Position numbers and translations under genes: made by a program. Shown in pieces: positions 7,670 through 15,066 of a DNA stretch of 38,668 nucleotides; position 1 is the stretch's first letter, and each line of letters begins with the position of its first letter. A model generated the notes under the pieces. The model was not told the origin of the DNA. It did no database searches and was given only the letters and a program-made list of their open reading frames with translations. Source of the DNA: Paraburkholderia solitsugae (lineage in GTDB: Bacteria; Pseudomonadota; Gammaproteobacteria; Burkholderiales; Burkholderiaceae); assembly GCF_013177695.1 (NCBI RefSeq), contig NZ_WOEY01000104.1:1-38668 (forward strand). The letters run 5' to 3'.

Positions 7670-9105
7670 CATGCGCCTCCGAACACGTCGATGTTGCTGA
7701 ACACGCAAGCCGGCGAGGCGTGACCAACGCGAATGATCTGTGCCGGTTCGCCCTTGCCGCACATGGACGTGCCGTACACCTCGCGCGTATCCGCGTTGCC
7801 CACCGCGCTCAGGCTGCGCCAGAAATTCGCCGAGATGCCGCGGTAATTCGGCTGTTTGACGATCTGGGTGAGCTTGCCGTTTTCGATCAGTTGACCGAAT
7901 TCGCAGCCGAACTGGAATTTGTTGCGATGGTCGTCGATCGACCAGGACGTATTGGTGCGCATCAGAATGCCGTGTTCGATGTTGCCGATCATCTGCTCTA
8001 GCGAACTCTCGCCGGGTTCGATGTTCAGATTCGCCATCCGGTCGATCGGCGGGCGGTTCCAGTTCGACGCTCGCGAGTTCGCCACGCCGGCCATATGCGC
8101 ACGTTGCTGCGAAAGCGCGCCGCCGAGCGGACGTTCGAGCACGCCGTCACGAATCAGGTATTGCTTGTGCGCCTCTGTGCCGTCGTCGTCGAATGCGTAC
8201 GAGGCGGCTTCCTCGCGCAGTTCCGGGTCGAAGGTCACGTTCAGCAGTTCCGAACCGTAGCGGTACGAGCCGAACATCTCCTTCTTGACGAAGCTCCAGC
8301 CGGCGAAGTTGCGCTCGTCGCCGAGAATACGATCGAGTTCAAGCGGATGGCCGATCGATTCGTGAATCTGCAGCATCATCTGATCGGGCATCAGCAGCAA
8401 ATCGCGCTTGCCTGACGGGCAATTCGGTGCGGCCAGCAATTGCAGCGCTTCATTGGCGACGCGGACACCCGAGCCGTCGAAGCCGAAGCGTGTCAGCACT
8501 TCCATGCCGCCCTGCCCCAAAGTGCCGTAGTTGCCGCCAAGGGTACGCACCTGCGTATCGCCGTCCGCGTGCGCGGCCACGCTCAACTGCGGCATCACGA
8601 ACTGGAACTGCTGATCGATCCGCACACCGTCGCCGGTCATGTAGAGCTGATCGGTATGCGTGATCTGCACCGCTGCGACGCGTTCGACAATCCGTGCATC
8701 GAGATTCGCGCCCGCGCATTCCACGGCGAGGCGGTCTAACCATTCGGCGCGGCTCGGTAATGCACGCTGTGCGTTCGGCGACACATAGTGACCGCTCACG
8801 GCAGGACGCGCCACTTCGCGATGGTCGATCAAGGACAAGGCGGCGCTCGCTTCCGCTCGCGCCGTGGCAAGATCCAGCGCTGCCTGCAAACCTGCGGCAC
8901 TCAGATTCGCGGTGGCGGCATAACCTGCTCCCGCGTCCACCCATGCGATCAGCATCGCACCGCAATCGCGCACCGTGCGCATGGGTTGCGCGATGTCATT
9001 GCGAATCTCGTGATCGTCGATCTGTTCGTCGACAATGCGCAGCGACCAGAACGCCGCGCGGCTCGTAAGCGACCGGGCGGCCTGCGCCCAACGTTCGTCA
9101 ATCAT
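7669..9105 (-). CDS. TldD-like metalloprotease subunit with HExxxH site
   Basis: This is a 478-residue TldD-family protein, close to the 481 residues of E. coli TldD. The zinc-binding motif HESIGH is at H248-E249-H253. A late cysteine in SMCGKGEPAQ is the likely third metal ligand region in this family. SGVRVANEALQLL and LEQMIGNIEHGILMRTNTSWSIDD are other recognisable family segments. TldD supplies catalysis and TldE shapes the peptide channel. The gene starts at ATG 9105, which overlaps the yejF stop codon (TAATG), and ends in a TGATG overlap with the TldE-like gene. Tight coupling of a peptide-specific ABC importer to this protease pair suggests that imported peptides are cut on arrival. 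That function is inferred; the protein family is secure. Confidence 0.9.
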   Translation of the reverse strand: MIDERWAQAARSLTSRAAFWSLRIVDEQIDDHEIRNDIAQPMRTVRDCGAMLIAWVDAGAGYAATANLSAAGLQAALDLATARAEASAALSLIDHREVARPAVSGHYVSPNAQRALPSRAEWLDRLAVECAGANLDARIVERVAAVQITHTDQLYMTGDGVRIDQQFQFVMPQLSVAAHADGDTQVRTLGGNYGTLGQGGMEVLTRFGFDGSGVRVANEALQLLAAPNCPSGKRDLLLMPDQMMLQIHESIGHPLELDRILGDERNFAGWSFVKKEMFGSYRYGSELLNVTFDPELREEAASYAFDDDGTEAHKQYLIRDGVLERPLGGALSQQRAHMAGVANSRASNWNRPPIDRMANLNIEPGESSLEQMIGNIEHGILMRTNTSWSIDDHRNKFQFGCEFGQLIENGKLTQIVKQPNYRGISANFWRSLSAVGNADTREVYGTSMCGKGEPAQIIRVGHASPACVFSNIDVFGGA

Positions 9106-10760
9106 TAGCGGTTCCCGTATGAATCTCGATTGCCCGCCGCCGGCGCCACGATCAGCGACGACGCCAGCAGCGACTGGGTATAAGGATGCGATGGCGCGCG
9201 CAACACATCGAGTGTGTCGCCGGCTTCAACAATGCGGCCTGACTTCATCACGATCACGCGATGCGCCATGGCTCGCATCACCGCCAGATCGTGCGTAATG
9301 AACAAATAGCTTAGCTTGTACTTTTTCTGCAGATTTGTCAGTAGATTCAGCACCTGTTTCTGGATGGATACGTCGAGTGCACTGGTCGGCTCATCGAGCA
9401 CCAGCAATTCCGGCTCGACCGCGAGCGCACGCGCAATCGCGATACGCTGGCGCTGACCGCCGGAAAACTCATGCGGATACCGCAGCATGGCGTCCGCCGG
9501 CATGCCCACTTCTTCCAGCAGACTGCCTATGCGGGCGCGCCGCGCCTTCGCGTCCATCTCGGGCTGATGCATGGTCAGCCCTTCGCCGATGATCTGCTCT
9601 ACCGTCATGCGTGGCGACAACGAGCCGAACGGGTCCTGAAACACGACTTGCATGCGCGAATACAACGCGCGGCGGGAGCGCGCTGTTTTCAGCGTGGCGA
9701 GCGGCAAACCGTCGATATGGATATGACCGGCCGCCGGTCGCTGCAGGCCGAGCACGGTGGCCGCCAGTGTCGATTTGCCCGACCCCGATTCGCCGACGAT
9801 ACCGAGCGTTTCGCCGCGGCGCACGCTCAGATCGACGTCCTGCACCGCGCGGAACGTGGAGCGCCCGAACATGGAACGCCAACCCTTCGCGGAGGTGCTG
9901 TAGTCGACGGCGAGTCCCTGGACGTCGAGCAAAGGCCGCGCGTCCGTCTCTACCGGCTCCACCGCACGCTGCGGTTCGCTGTCCAGCAGGCGTTGGGTGT
10001 AGGGATGCTGTGGATTGGAGAACAGCGCCTCGGTCGTATTGGTTTCGACCAGCACGCCCTTCTCCATCACCGCGACGCGCTGCGCGAAACGCTTCACCAG
10101 ATTCAGATCATGCGTGATCAGCAGCACCGCCATGCCGCGCTCGGCCGCTTCCTGCTCCTGCAACGCAATCAACAGATCGACGATCTGCTGACGCACGGTG
10201 ACGTCGAGCGCGGTGGTCGGTTCATCGGCAAGCAGCAGGCGTGGCCGGCACGCAAGCGCCATCGCGATCATCGCGCGCTGCCGCTGGCCACCGGACAGTT
10301 GATGCGGAAAGCTGTCGATGCGCCGTTCCGGCTCGGGAATCCCGGTGCGCCTGAGCAACTCGATGCCGCGCTTACGCGCCGCGTTCGGCCGCAGGCCTTC
10401 GTGCAGGCGCAAACTCTCGGCAATCTGCTTGCCGATCGTGAAGAGCGGATTGAGCGCCGTCATCGGCTCCTGAAACACCATCGCCACGTCGGCGCCGCGC
10501 AGGCCGCGCATTTCCTGCTCGGTTTTCTGCAGCAGATCTTCGCCGTCGAGCAGCATGCGCCCGCTCAGATCGGCGTGTTCGACGAGCCGCAGAATCGACA
10601 ACGCAGTGACGCTCTTGCCGGAGCCCGACTCGCCGACGAGCGCAACGCGCTCGCCGCGCGCGATCGAGAGGCTGAGTTCATGTACGGCGATCTTGTCGCC
10701 GAAACGCACGGAGAAACGGTCGATTTCCAGCAATGGCCGGCCGATTGACGCTTGATTCAT
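9105..10760 (-). CDS. yejF: Oligopeptide/microcin C ABC transporter, fused double ATPase YejF
   Basis: This 551-residue protein holds two complete ABC ATPase domains in one chain, as in E. coli YejF. The first has Walker A GESGSGKS at residues 43-50, signature LSGGQRQRAMIAMA and Walker B LLLADEPTTALD. The second has Walker A GESGSGKS near residue 320, signature FSGGQRQRIAIARA and Walker B LLVLDEPTSALD. Both are followed by the oligopeptide-transporter C-terminal extension (HPYTQRLLDSEP, HPYTQSLLAS). It powers the YejB/YejE permease on the cytoplasmic face. ATG 10760 overlaps the yejE stop (ATGA) and is preceded by a strong GGAGGT. The stop overlaps the TldD-like start. The order A-B-E-F matches enterobacterial yejABEF. 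Confidence 0.94.
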   Translation of the reverse strand: MNQASIGRPLLEIDRFSVRFGDKIAVHELSLSIARGERVALVGESGSGKSVTALSILRLVEHADLSGRMLLDGEDLLQKTEQEMRGLRGADVAMVFQEPMTALNPLFTIGKQIAESLRLHEGLRPNAARKRGIELLRRTGIPEPERRIDSFPHQLSGGQRQRAMIAMALACRPRLLLADEPTTALDVTVRQQIVDLLIALQEQEAAERGMAVLLITHDLNLVKRFAQRVAVMEKGVLVETNTTEALFSNPQHPYTQRLLDSEPQRAVEPVETDARPLLDVQGLAVDYSTSAKGWRSMFGRSTFRAVQDVDLSVRRGETLGIVGESGSGKSTLAATVLGLQRPAAGHIHIDGLPLATLKTARSRRALYSRMQVVFQDPFGSLSPRMTVEQIIGEGLTMHQPEMDAKARRARIGSLLEEVGMPADAMLRYPHEFSGGQRQRIAIARALAVEPELLVLDEPTSALDVSIQKQVLNLLTNLQKKYKLSYLFITHDLAVMRAMAHRVIVMKSGRIVEAGDTLDVLRAPSHPYTQSLLASSLIVAPAAGNRDSYGNR

Positions 10761-11872
10761 CGCGGACCTCCGCCGAAAGCCGAACCGCGTTTGCGCGTAT
10801 CGAGCGCGTTACGTAATGCGTCGCCCATGAAGGTCAACAACAGCAGCGTGATCACCAGCGCAGCAAATGCCGAAATCGAAATCCACCACGCGTCGAGGTT
10901 GTTTTTGCCTTCCTGAAGCAATTCGCCAAGGCTCGGCGTCGGCGGTGGCACCCCCAATCCCAGGAAGTCTAGACTGGTCAGCGACAGAATCGCCGCGCTC
11001 ATGCGGAACGGCAGAAACGTAATGACCGGCGTCAAGCTATTCGGCAGCACATGGCGCCACATGATCTGCCAGTTCGACAGCCCCATGGTGCGTGCCGCCC
11101 TCACGTAATCCAGCGAGCGGTTACGCAGGAACTCGGCGCGTACGTAGTCGGAGAGCACGAGCCAGCCAAACATCGACAGAAGAATAAAAAGCAACCATAG
11201 CGTCGGCTCGAAGATCGACGCGAAGATGATCAGCAGGTACAGGTCAGGCATCGAGCTCCATATCTCGATCAGACGCTGACCGATCAGATCGGTGCGTCCG
11301 CCGTAAAAGCCCTGCACCGCGCCCGTCAAGACGCCGATCATGACGCCGGATACCGTGAGCGCGAACGCCATCAGCACCGAAAGCCGGAAACCGTACAGCA
11401 GCCGCGCAAGCACGTCGCGGCCGTACTGGTCCGTACCGAGCCAGTTGCTTCTGGTGGGCGGCGCCGGGTAAGGATGGGCAGCGAAGTAGTCGATCGTGTC
11501 GTAGTGGAAATGATTCGGCGGATAGATCGCAAAGTTGCCGTTCGATTCGAGCCGCGAGCGGATATACGGATCGAGATAATTCGCGCGCGCCGGAAAATCG
11601 CCGCCGAAAATTTTCTCCGAATAGTCCTTTGCGATTGGAAAGTAATAGTGCCCGTCATAGCGGACGATCAGCGGACGATCGTTGGACAGCACCTCGCCGA
11701 ACAGGCTGATGACAAACAGCGATACGAAGATCACGAGACTCCAGTAACCGAGCCTCTGCTGCTTGAAGCGCAGCCATGTGCGCCGCCAGGGAGACGGCGA
11801 CGCCACGTGCTCCGCACTGGACAGATCAGCGGTCCAGGCGGTTGAATTGGATGCGGGGGTCGACGAGGACAT
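10757..11872 (-). CDS. yejE: Oligopeptide/microcin C ABC transporter permease YejE
   Basis: This is a 371-residue DppC/OppC-type inner-membrane permease. A long cytoplasmic N-terminus is followed by a first membrane segment (LGYWSLVIFVSLFVISLFGEVL). Then comes the YejE-type periplasmic insert (NYLDPYIRSRLESNG, YPAPPTRSNWLGTDQYGRDVLARLLYGFR), which precedes the five-helix permease core. The coupling-loop motif is present as EFLRNRSLDYVRAARTMGLSNWQIMWRHVLPNSLTP. An upstream in-frame TTG at 11887 is possible, but ATG 11872 (MSSSTPASN) is preferred; neither has a clear Shine-Dalgarno, so translation may depend on yejB. The gene overlaps the yejB 3' end by 47 nt, which is long for an operon, and overlaps yejF by 4 nt. 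Confidence 0.93.
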   Translation of the reverse strand: MSSSTPASNSTAWTADLSSAEHVASPSPWRRTWLRFKQQRLGYWSLVIFVSLFVISLFGEVLSNDRPLIVRYDGHYYFPIAKDYSEKIFGGDFPARANYLDPYIRSRLESNGNFAIYPPNHFHYDTIDYFAAHPYPAPPTRSNWLGTDQYGRDVLARLLYGFRLSVLMAFALTVSGVMIGVLTGAVQGFYGGRTDLIGQRLIEIWSSMPDLYLLIIFASIFEPTLWLLFILLSMFGWLVLSDYVRAEFLRNRSLDYVRAARTMGLSNWQIMWRHVLPNSLTPVITFLPFRMSAAILSLTSLDFLGLGVPPPTPSLGELLQEGKNNLDAWWISISAFAALVITLLLLTFMGDALRNALDTRKRGSAFGGGPR

Positions 11873-12878
11873 AGCAGACGTCAGCAATGAGTTTGGTTAC
11901 GAGGGCGATCAGCGTGAACAGAAACAGCGAACCGAGCACGACCGGATAGTCACGGCGAATCACCGAGTCATACGAAAGTTGGCCCATGCCGTCGAGCGAG
12001 AACAGGGTTTCAATCAACAGGTTGCCGTTCAGGAAGGCGCCGACGAAGGCCGCCGGCAAACCGGTCAGCAAGGGAATCGCCGCATTGCGCAGCACGTGTT
12101 TCCACAGCACGTCGCGCTCCGGCGCGCCCTTGGCACGTGCGGTCAATACGTATTGACGTCCAATCTCCTCGAGGAAGGTGTTCTTGGTCAGGATCGTGAC
12201 GATCGCGAAGTTGCCGACGACTGAAGCGGTGACCGGCAGCACGATGTGCCACAGGTAATCGAGCAGCTTGCCGAAGGTACTGAGGTCGCTGAAGTTATCC
12301 GACGTGAGGCCGCGCATTGGAAACACCTGCCAGAACGTGCCGCCGCCGAACAGCATCAGCAACAGCACGCCCAGCACGAAACCAGGAATCGCATAGCCGG
12401 CGAGCACCAGCACACTGGTCACCGTATCGAAGCGCGAACCGTTGCGCACCGCTTTCGCAATGCCCAACGGCACCGATATCAGATACGTGAGCATCACGGT
12501 CCATAAACCGAGCGTGATCGACACCGGCAGCTTCGATTTGATGACGTCCCACACGCTGTCATGCTGATAGTAGGACTGACCGAGATCGAAGGTCGCGTAG
12601 CGCTTGAGCATCAGGATGTAGCGCTCGAGCGGTGGCTTGTCGAAGCCGAACTGCTTCTTGATCTGTTCGAGTTGCTGCGGATCGACACCTTGGCTGCCGT
12701 GATAACCGCCACCACCGGCCCCCGCCTCTCCGCCACGGCCAACGCCGTGGCGGAGTTGCGTCATCACCTGTTCGACCGGCCCACCCGGCACGAACTGCGT
12801 GACGACAAAGGTCAGCGTGACCACGCCGAGCAGCGTCGGCACCATCAACAGCAATCGTCTGAGAATGTAGGCAAGCAT
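11826..12878 (-). CDS. yejB: Oligopeptide/microcin C ABC transporter permease YejB
   Basis: This is a 350-residue DppB/OppB-type permease. It matches E. coli YejB along its length: RRLLLMVPTLLGVVTLTF at the N-terminus, QFVPGGPVEQ, and a glycine-rich insert (residues about 45-60) typical of YejB. It also has FGFDKPPLERY, LPVSITLGLW, TKNTFLEEIGRQYVLTARAKG as the ATPase-coupling loop, and RDYPVVLGSLFLFTLI plus YVLVDPRIQF at the C-terminus. ATG 12878 lies 8 nt after the yejA stop and is preceded by GAGGT that overlaps that stop. It pairs with YejE to form the channel through which periplasmic peptides delivered by YejA enter the cytoplasm. The family identification is secure; the actual substrate range here is unknown. 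Confidence 0.95.
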   Translation of the reverse strand: MLAYILRRLLLMVPTLLGVVTLTFVVTQFVPGGPVEQVMTQLRHGVGRGGEAGAGGGGYHGSQGVDPQQLEQIKKQFGFDKPPLERYILMLKRYATFDLGQSYYQHDSVWDVIKSKLPVSITLGLWTVMLTYLISVPLGIAKAVRNGSRFDTVTSVLVLAGYAIPGFVLGVLLLMLFGGGTFWQVFPMRGLTSDNFSDLSTFGKLLDYLWHIVLPVTASVVGNFAIVTILTKNTFLEEIGRQYVLTARAKGAPERDVLWKHVLRNAAIPLLTGLPAAFVGAFLNGNLLIETLFSLDGMGQLSYDSVIRRDYPVVLGSLFLFTLIALVTKLIADVCYVLVDPRIQFNRLDR

Positions 12879-12886
12879 GCTGTACC

Positions 12887-14854
12887 TCAGTGGGCCGCGG
12901 CCGTGGTTGAACCCGCGGATTGCGCGGCCTGGAGTTTCTGTGTCGCGGGTGCGCCCGGTGCTTTCGCATACCAGTAGTCGATGACCCAGTCTTCGTACAG
13001 GTAGGAATTCGGTACGATTTTCGGAAAACCGAGCGTGCTCTTGTAGCCGATGCGCGCACCCGGTGCGTAGTACTCGGGCACGAGATAAAACGAATAGATC
13101 AGCACACGATCCAGCGCGCGGGTCGCGGCTTCCAGATCGTCGAGATTGGTGGCGGAGAGTGCGGAGTGAATCAGTGAATCGACCGCCTTAGAACGGATAC
13201 CCGTATAGTTCTCGGAGCCGACTTCGGACGCAGCCGCACTGCCGAAGCGGCGCGTCAGTTCAGCGCCCGGAATCGTGACCGGAGGATAGATGAAGGTGGT
13301 CATGTCGTACTCGAAATTATCCAGACGCTTCTCGTACAACGCGCTGTCGATCTCGCGCATATGGGCTTGAATGCCGAGCATGTCGAGCGCCTGCATATAC
13401 GGCAGGATCAGACGATCCATGCCGGGCTGGTCGTCCATGATCTCGATCGTCATCGGCGTACCGTGGGCGTCGCGCAATGCTCCGTCGCGATAGTGCCACC
13501 CGGCTTGCGCCAGCAGATCGCGCGCGACGCGCAAATTGCCGCGCAAGGAATTCGGTGGAATCGTGTCGGGTTGTTTGAGCATCGGGCCGAACACTTCCGG
13601 CGGCACGCTGCCGCGCAGCGGTTCGAGCAGCGCCAGTTCCTTCTGGCCCGGCATGCCGGTCGCGCCGAACGGACTGGCCTCGAAATAGCTGTTCGTACGC
13701 CGGTATTGGCCGTAGAACATCATCCGGTTCATCCAGTCGTAGTCGAGTGCCAGCGTCAAGGCATGGCGCACGCGTGGGTCCTGGAACATCGGCTTGCGCA
13801 TATTCATCAGCATGCCCTGCATCTGCGCAGGGCCGTCGGCGAATTCGCCCTTCTTCAGGAGTCCGTTGTCGAAGTTCTTGCCAACATATTTGCGCGCCCA
13901 CTGCGTCGCGCTGTATTCGACGATGACGTCCGCATCGCCCGCCTTGAAGGCTTCCAGTTGCGTGTAATGGTCGCGGTACAGATTGAAGGTGATGCGCTCG
14001 AAACGGAACATGCCACGTCGCGACGGCAGATTCGCCGCCCAGTAATCGGGATTGCGGCGATACGTGATCTGCTTGTCGTTTTTGCGCCCCTCGATCAGAT
14101 ACGGGCCGCTACTGATCGGAGGCGTGGAGGAGATCTGGTCGAATGGCAGACGTTTGCCGTTGGGCTCTATCCCCCACTTCGGCGAGAAGATCGGCAAGTC
14201 ACCGGCAATCAGCGGCGCATCGCGTTCCGGATGCTTGAAATCGAAGCGGATCGTGCTCTTGTCGATTACCGTCGTGCTTTTGATGATCGAGAACTGCGCG
14301 TTGAAAAGCGGCGACGCCTGCGGACTCGCTAACGTGTCGTATGAATACTTGACGTCGGCAGCGGTGATCGGGTCGCCGTTCGAAAAGCGTGCGGCGGGAT
14401 TGATATGGAACGTCGCCGACGTCAGATCCGGCGCGACCTCGACATCGTCGGCGATCAGCGGATATTCGGAGGCCAGTTCGTCCCAGCTACGCTGCATCAG
14501 CGTATCGAACATCAGATTCTGGATGTCGGGCGCAGGCGCACCGCGCACCAGAAACGGATTCAGCGAATCGTAGGTTTGCAGTTCACTATAGTTTTCGAAA
14601 CTCAGCGAGCCGTTAGCCGGCGCGTCGGGATTTGCGTAGTCGAAATGCGTGAAATCGGCGGGATATTTCGGCTGGTCGTACTGCGAGATCGACGGCTTCG
14701 CCTGCACCGTCGTCGGGATCGCTCCGCATACCGCCAGTATGCCAGGCGCAGCGGCAACGGCGAACGAGATGCTCGCGGCGCAGCGCACTGCGCCGAGCAA
14801 ACATCCCATCGCGTCGTGCAGGCGCAGCAGTCCGGAATTCATCATTCTTTTCAT
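12887..14854 (-). CDS. yejA: Periplasmic oligopeptide/microcin C-binding protein YejA
   Basis: This is a 655-residue class II (OppA/DppA-like) extracellular solute-binding protein. The N-terminus is a long signal peptide with probable cleavage at TVQA|KPS. The mature protein opens with the YejA-type segment YPADFTHFDYANPDAPANGSLSF and continues with YDSLNPFLVRGAPAPDIQNLMFDTLMQRS. FSNGDPITAADVKYSYD and DYWAANLPSRRGMFRFERITFNLY are typical family blocks. It captures peptides in the periplasm and delivers them to YejB/YejE. E. coli YejA is about 50 residues shorter; the extra length is mostly N-terminal, and starts at ATG 14845 or 14842 are possible. It lies 212 nt after the TonB-dependent receptor gene, with a hairpin between, so it may have its own promoter or be expressed by read-through. 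Confidence 0.94.
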   Translation of the reverse strand: MKRMMNSGLLRLHDAMGCLLGAVRCAASISFAVAAAPGILAVCGAIPTTVQAKPSISQYDQPKYPADFTHFDYANPDAPANGSLSFENYSELQTYDSLNPFLVRGAPAPDIQNLMFDTLMQRSWDELASEYPLIADDVEVAPDLTSATFHINPAARFSNGDPITAADVKYSYDTLASPQASPLFNAQFSIIKSTTVIDKSTIRFDFKHPERDAPLIAGDLPIFSPKWGIEPNGKRLPFDQISSTPPISSGPYLIEGRKNDKQITYRRNPDYWAANLPSRRGMFRFERITFNLYRDHYTQLEAFKAGDADVIVEYSATQWARKYVGKNFDNGLLKKGEFADGPAQMQGMLMNMRKPMFQDPRVRHALTLALDYDWMNRMMFYGQYRRTNSYFEASPFGATGMPGQKELALLEPLRGSVPPEVFGPMLKQPDTIPPNSLRGNLRVARDLLAQAGWHYRDGALRDAHGTPMTIEIMDDQPGMDRLILPYMQALDMLGIQAHMREIDSALYEKRLDNFEYDMTTFIYPPVTIPGAELTRRFGSAAASEVGSENYTGIRSKAVDSLIHSALSATNLDDLEAATRALDRVLIYSFYLVPEYYAPGARIGYKSTLGFPKIVPNSYLYEDWVIDYWYAKAPGAPATQKLQAAQSAGSTTAAAH

Positions 14855-15000
14855 CAGCCCATACAGTGCGCACCGGCTCGTGACCTGTGCGCGATTCGTC
14901 CTGCGGCACGAGTGCAGCCTGTTGGCTTTACCGGCGCACGCTGGCCCATTGCAACGACAGGCAGCCTGCGCCGCCGCACGATGAGTCGCCGCTTAAAGCA

Positions 15001-15040
15001 CACCGCTCCGGTTCCTTGCACGAACGAAACCGGAGCGGTG
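15001..15040 (-). terminator. Hairpin after the TonB-dependent receptor gene
   Basis: A perfect 13-bp stem (CACCGCTCCGGTT / AACCGGAGCGGTG) with a 14-nt loop lies 27 nt downstream of the receptor stop codon. On the minus strand it is followed by GTGTGCTTTAAG, a weak T-stretch. It could terminate or attenuate transcription between the receptor and yejA, giving different levels of receptor and transporter. The remaining spacer to yejA (14855-15000) shows no clear promoter. Confidence 0.5.
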
Positions 15041-15066
15041 CTTCCATCAGATCAACTGCCGGGACA

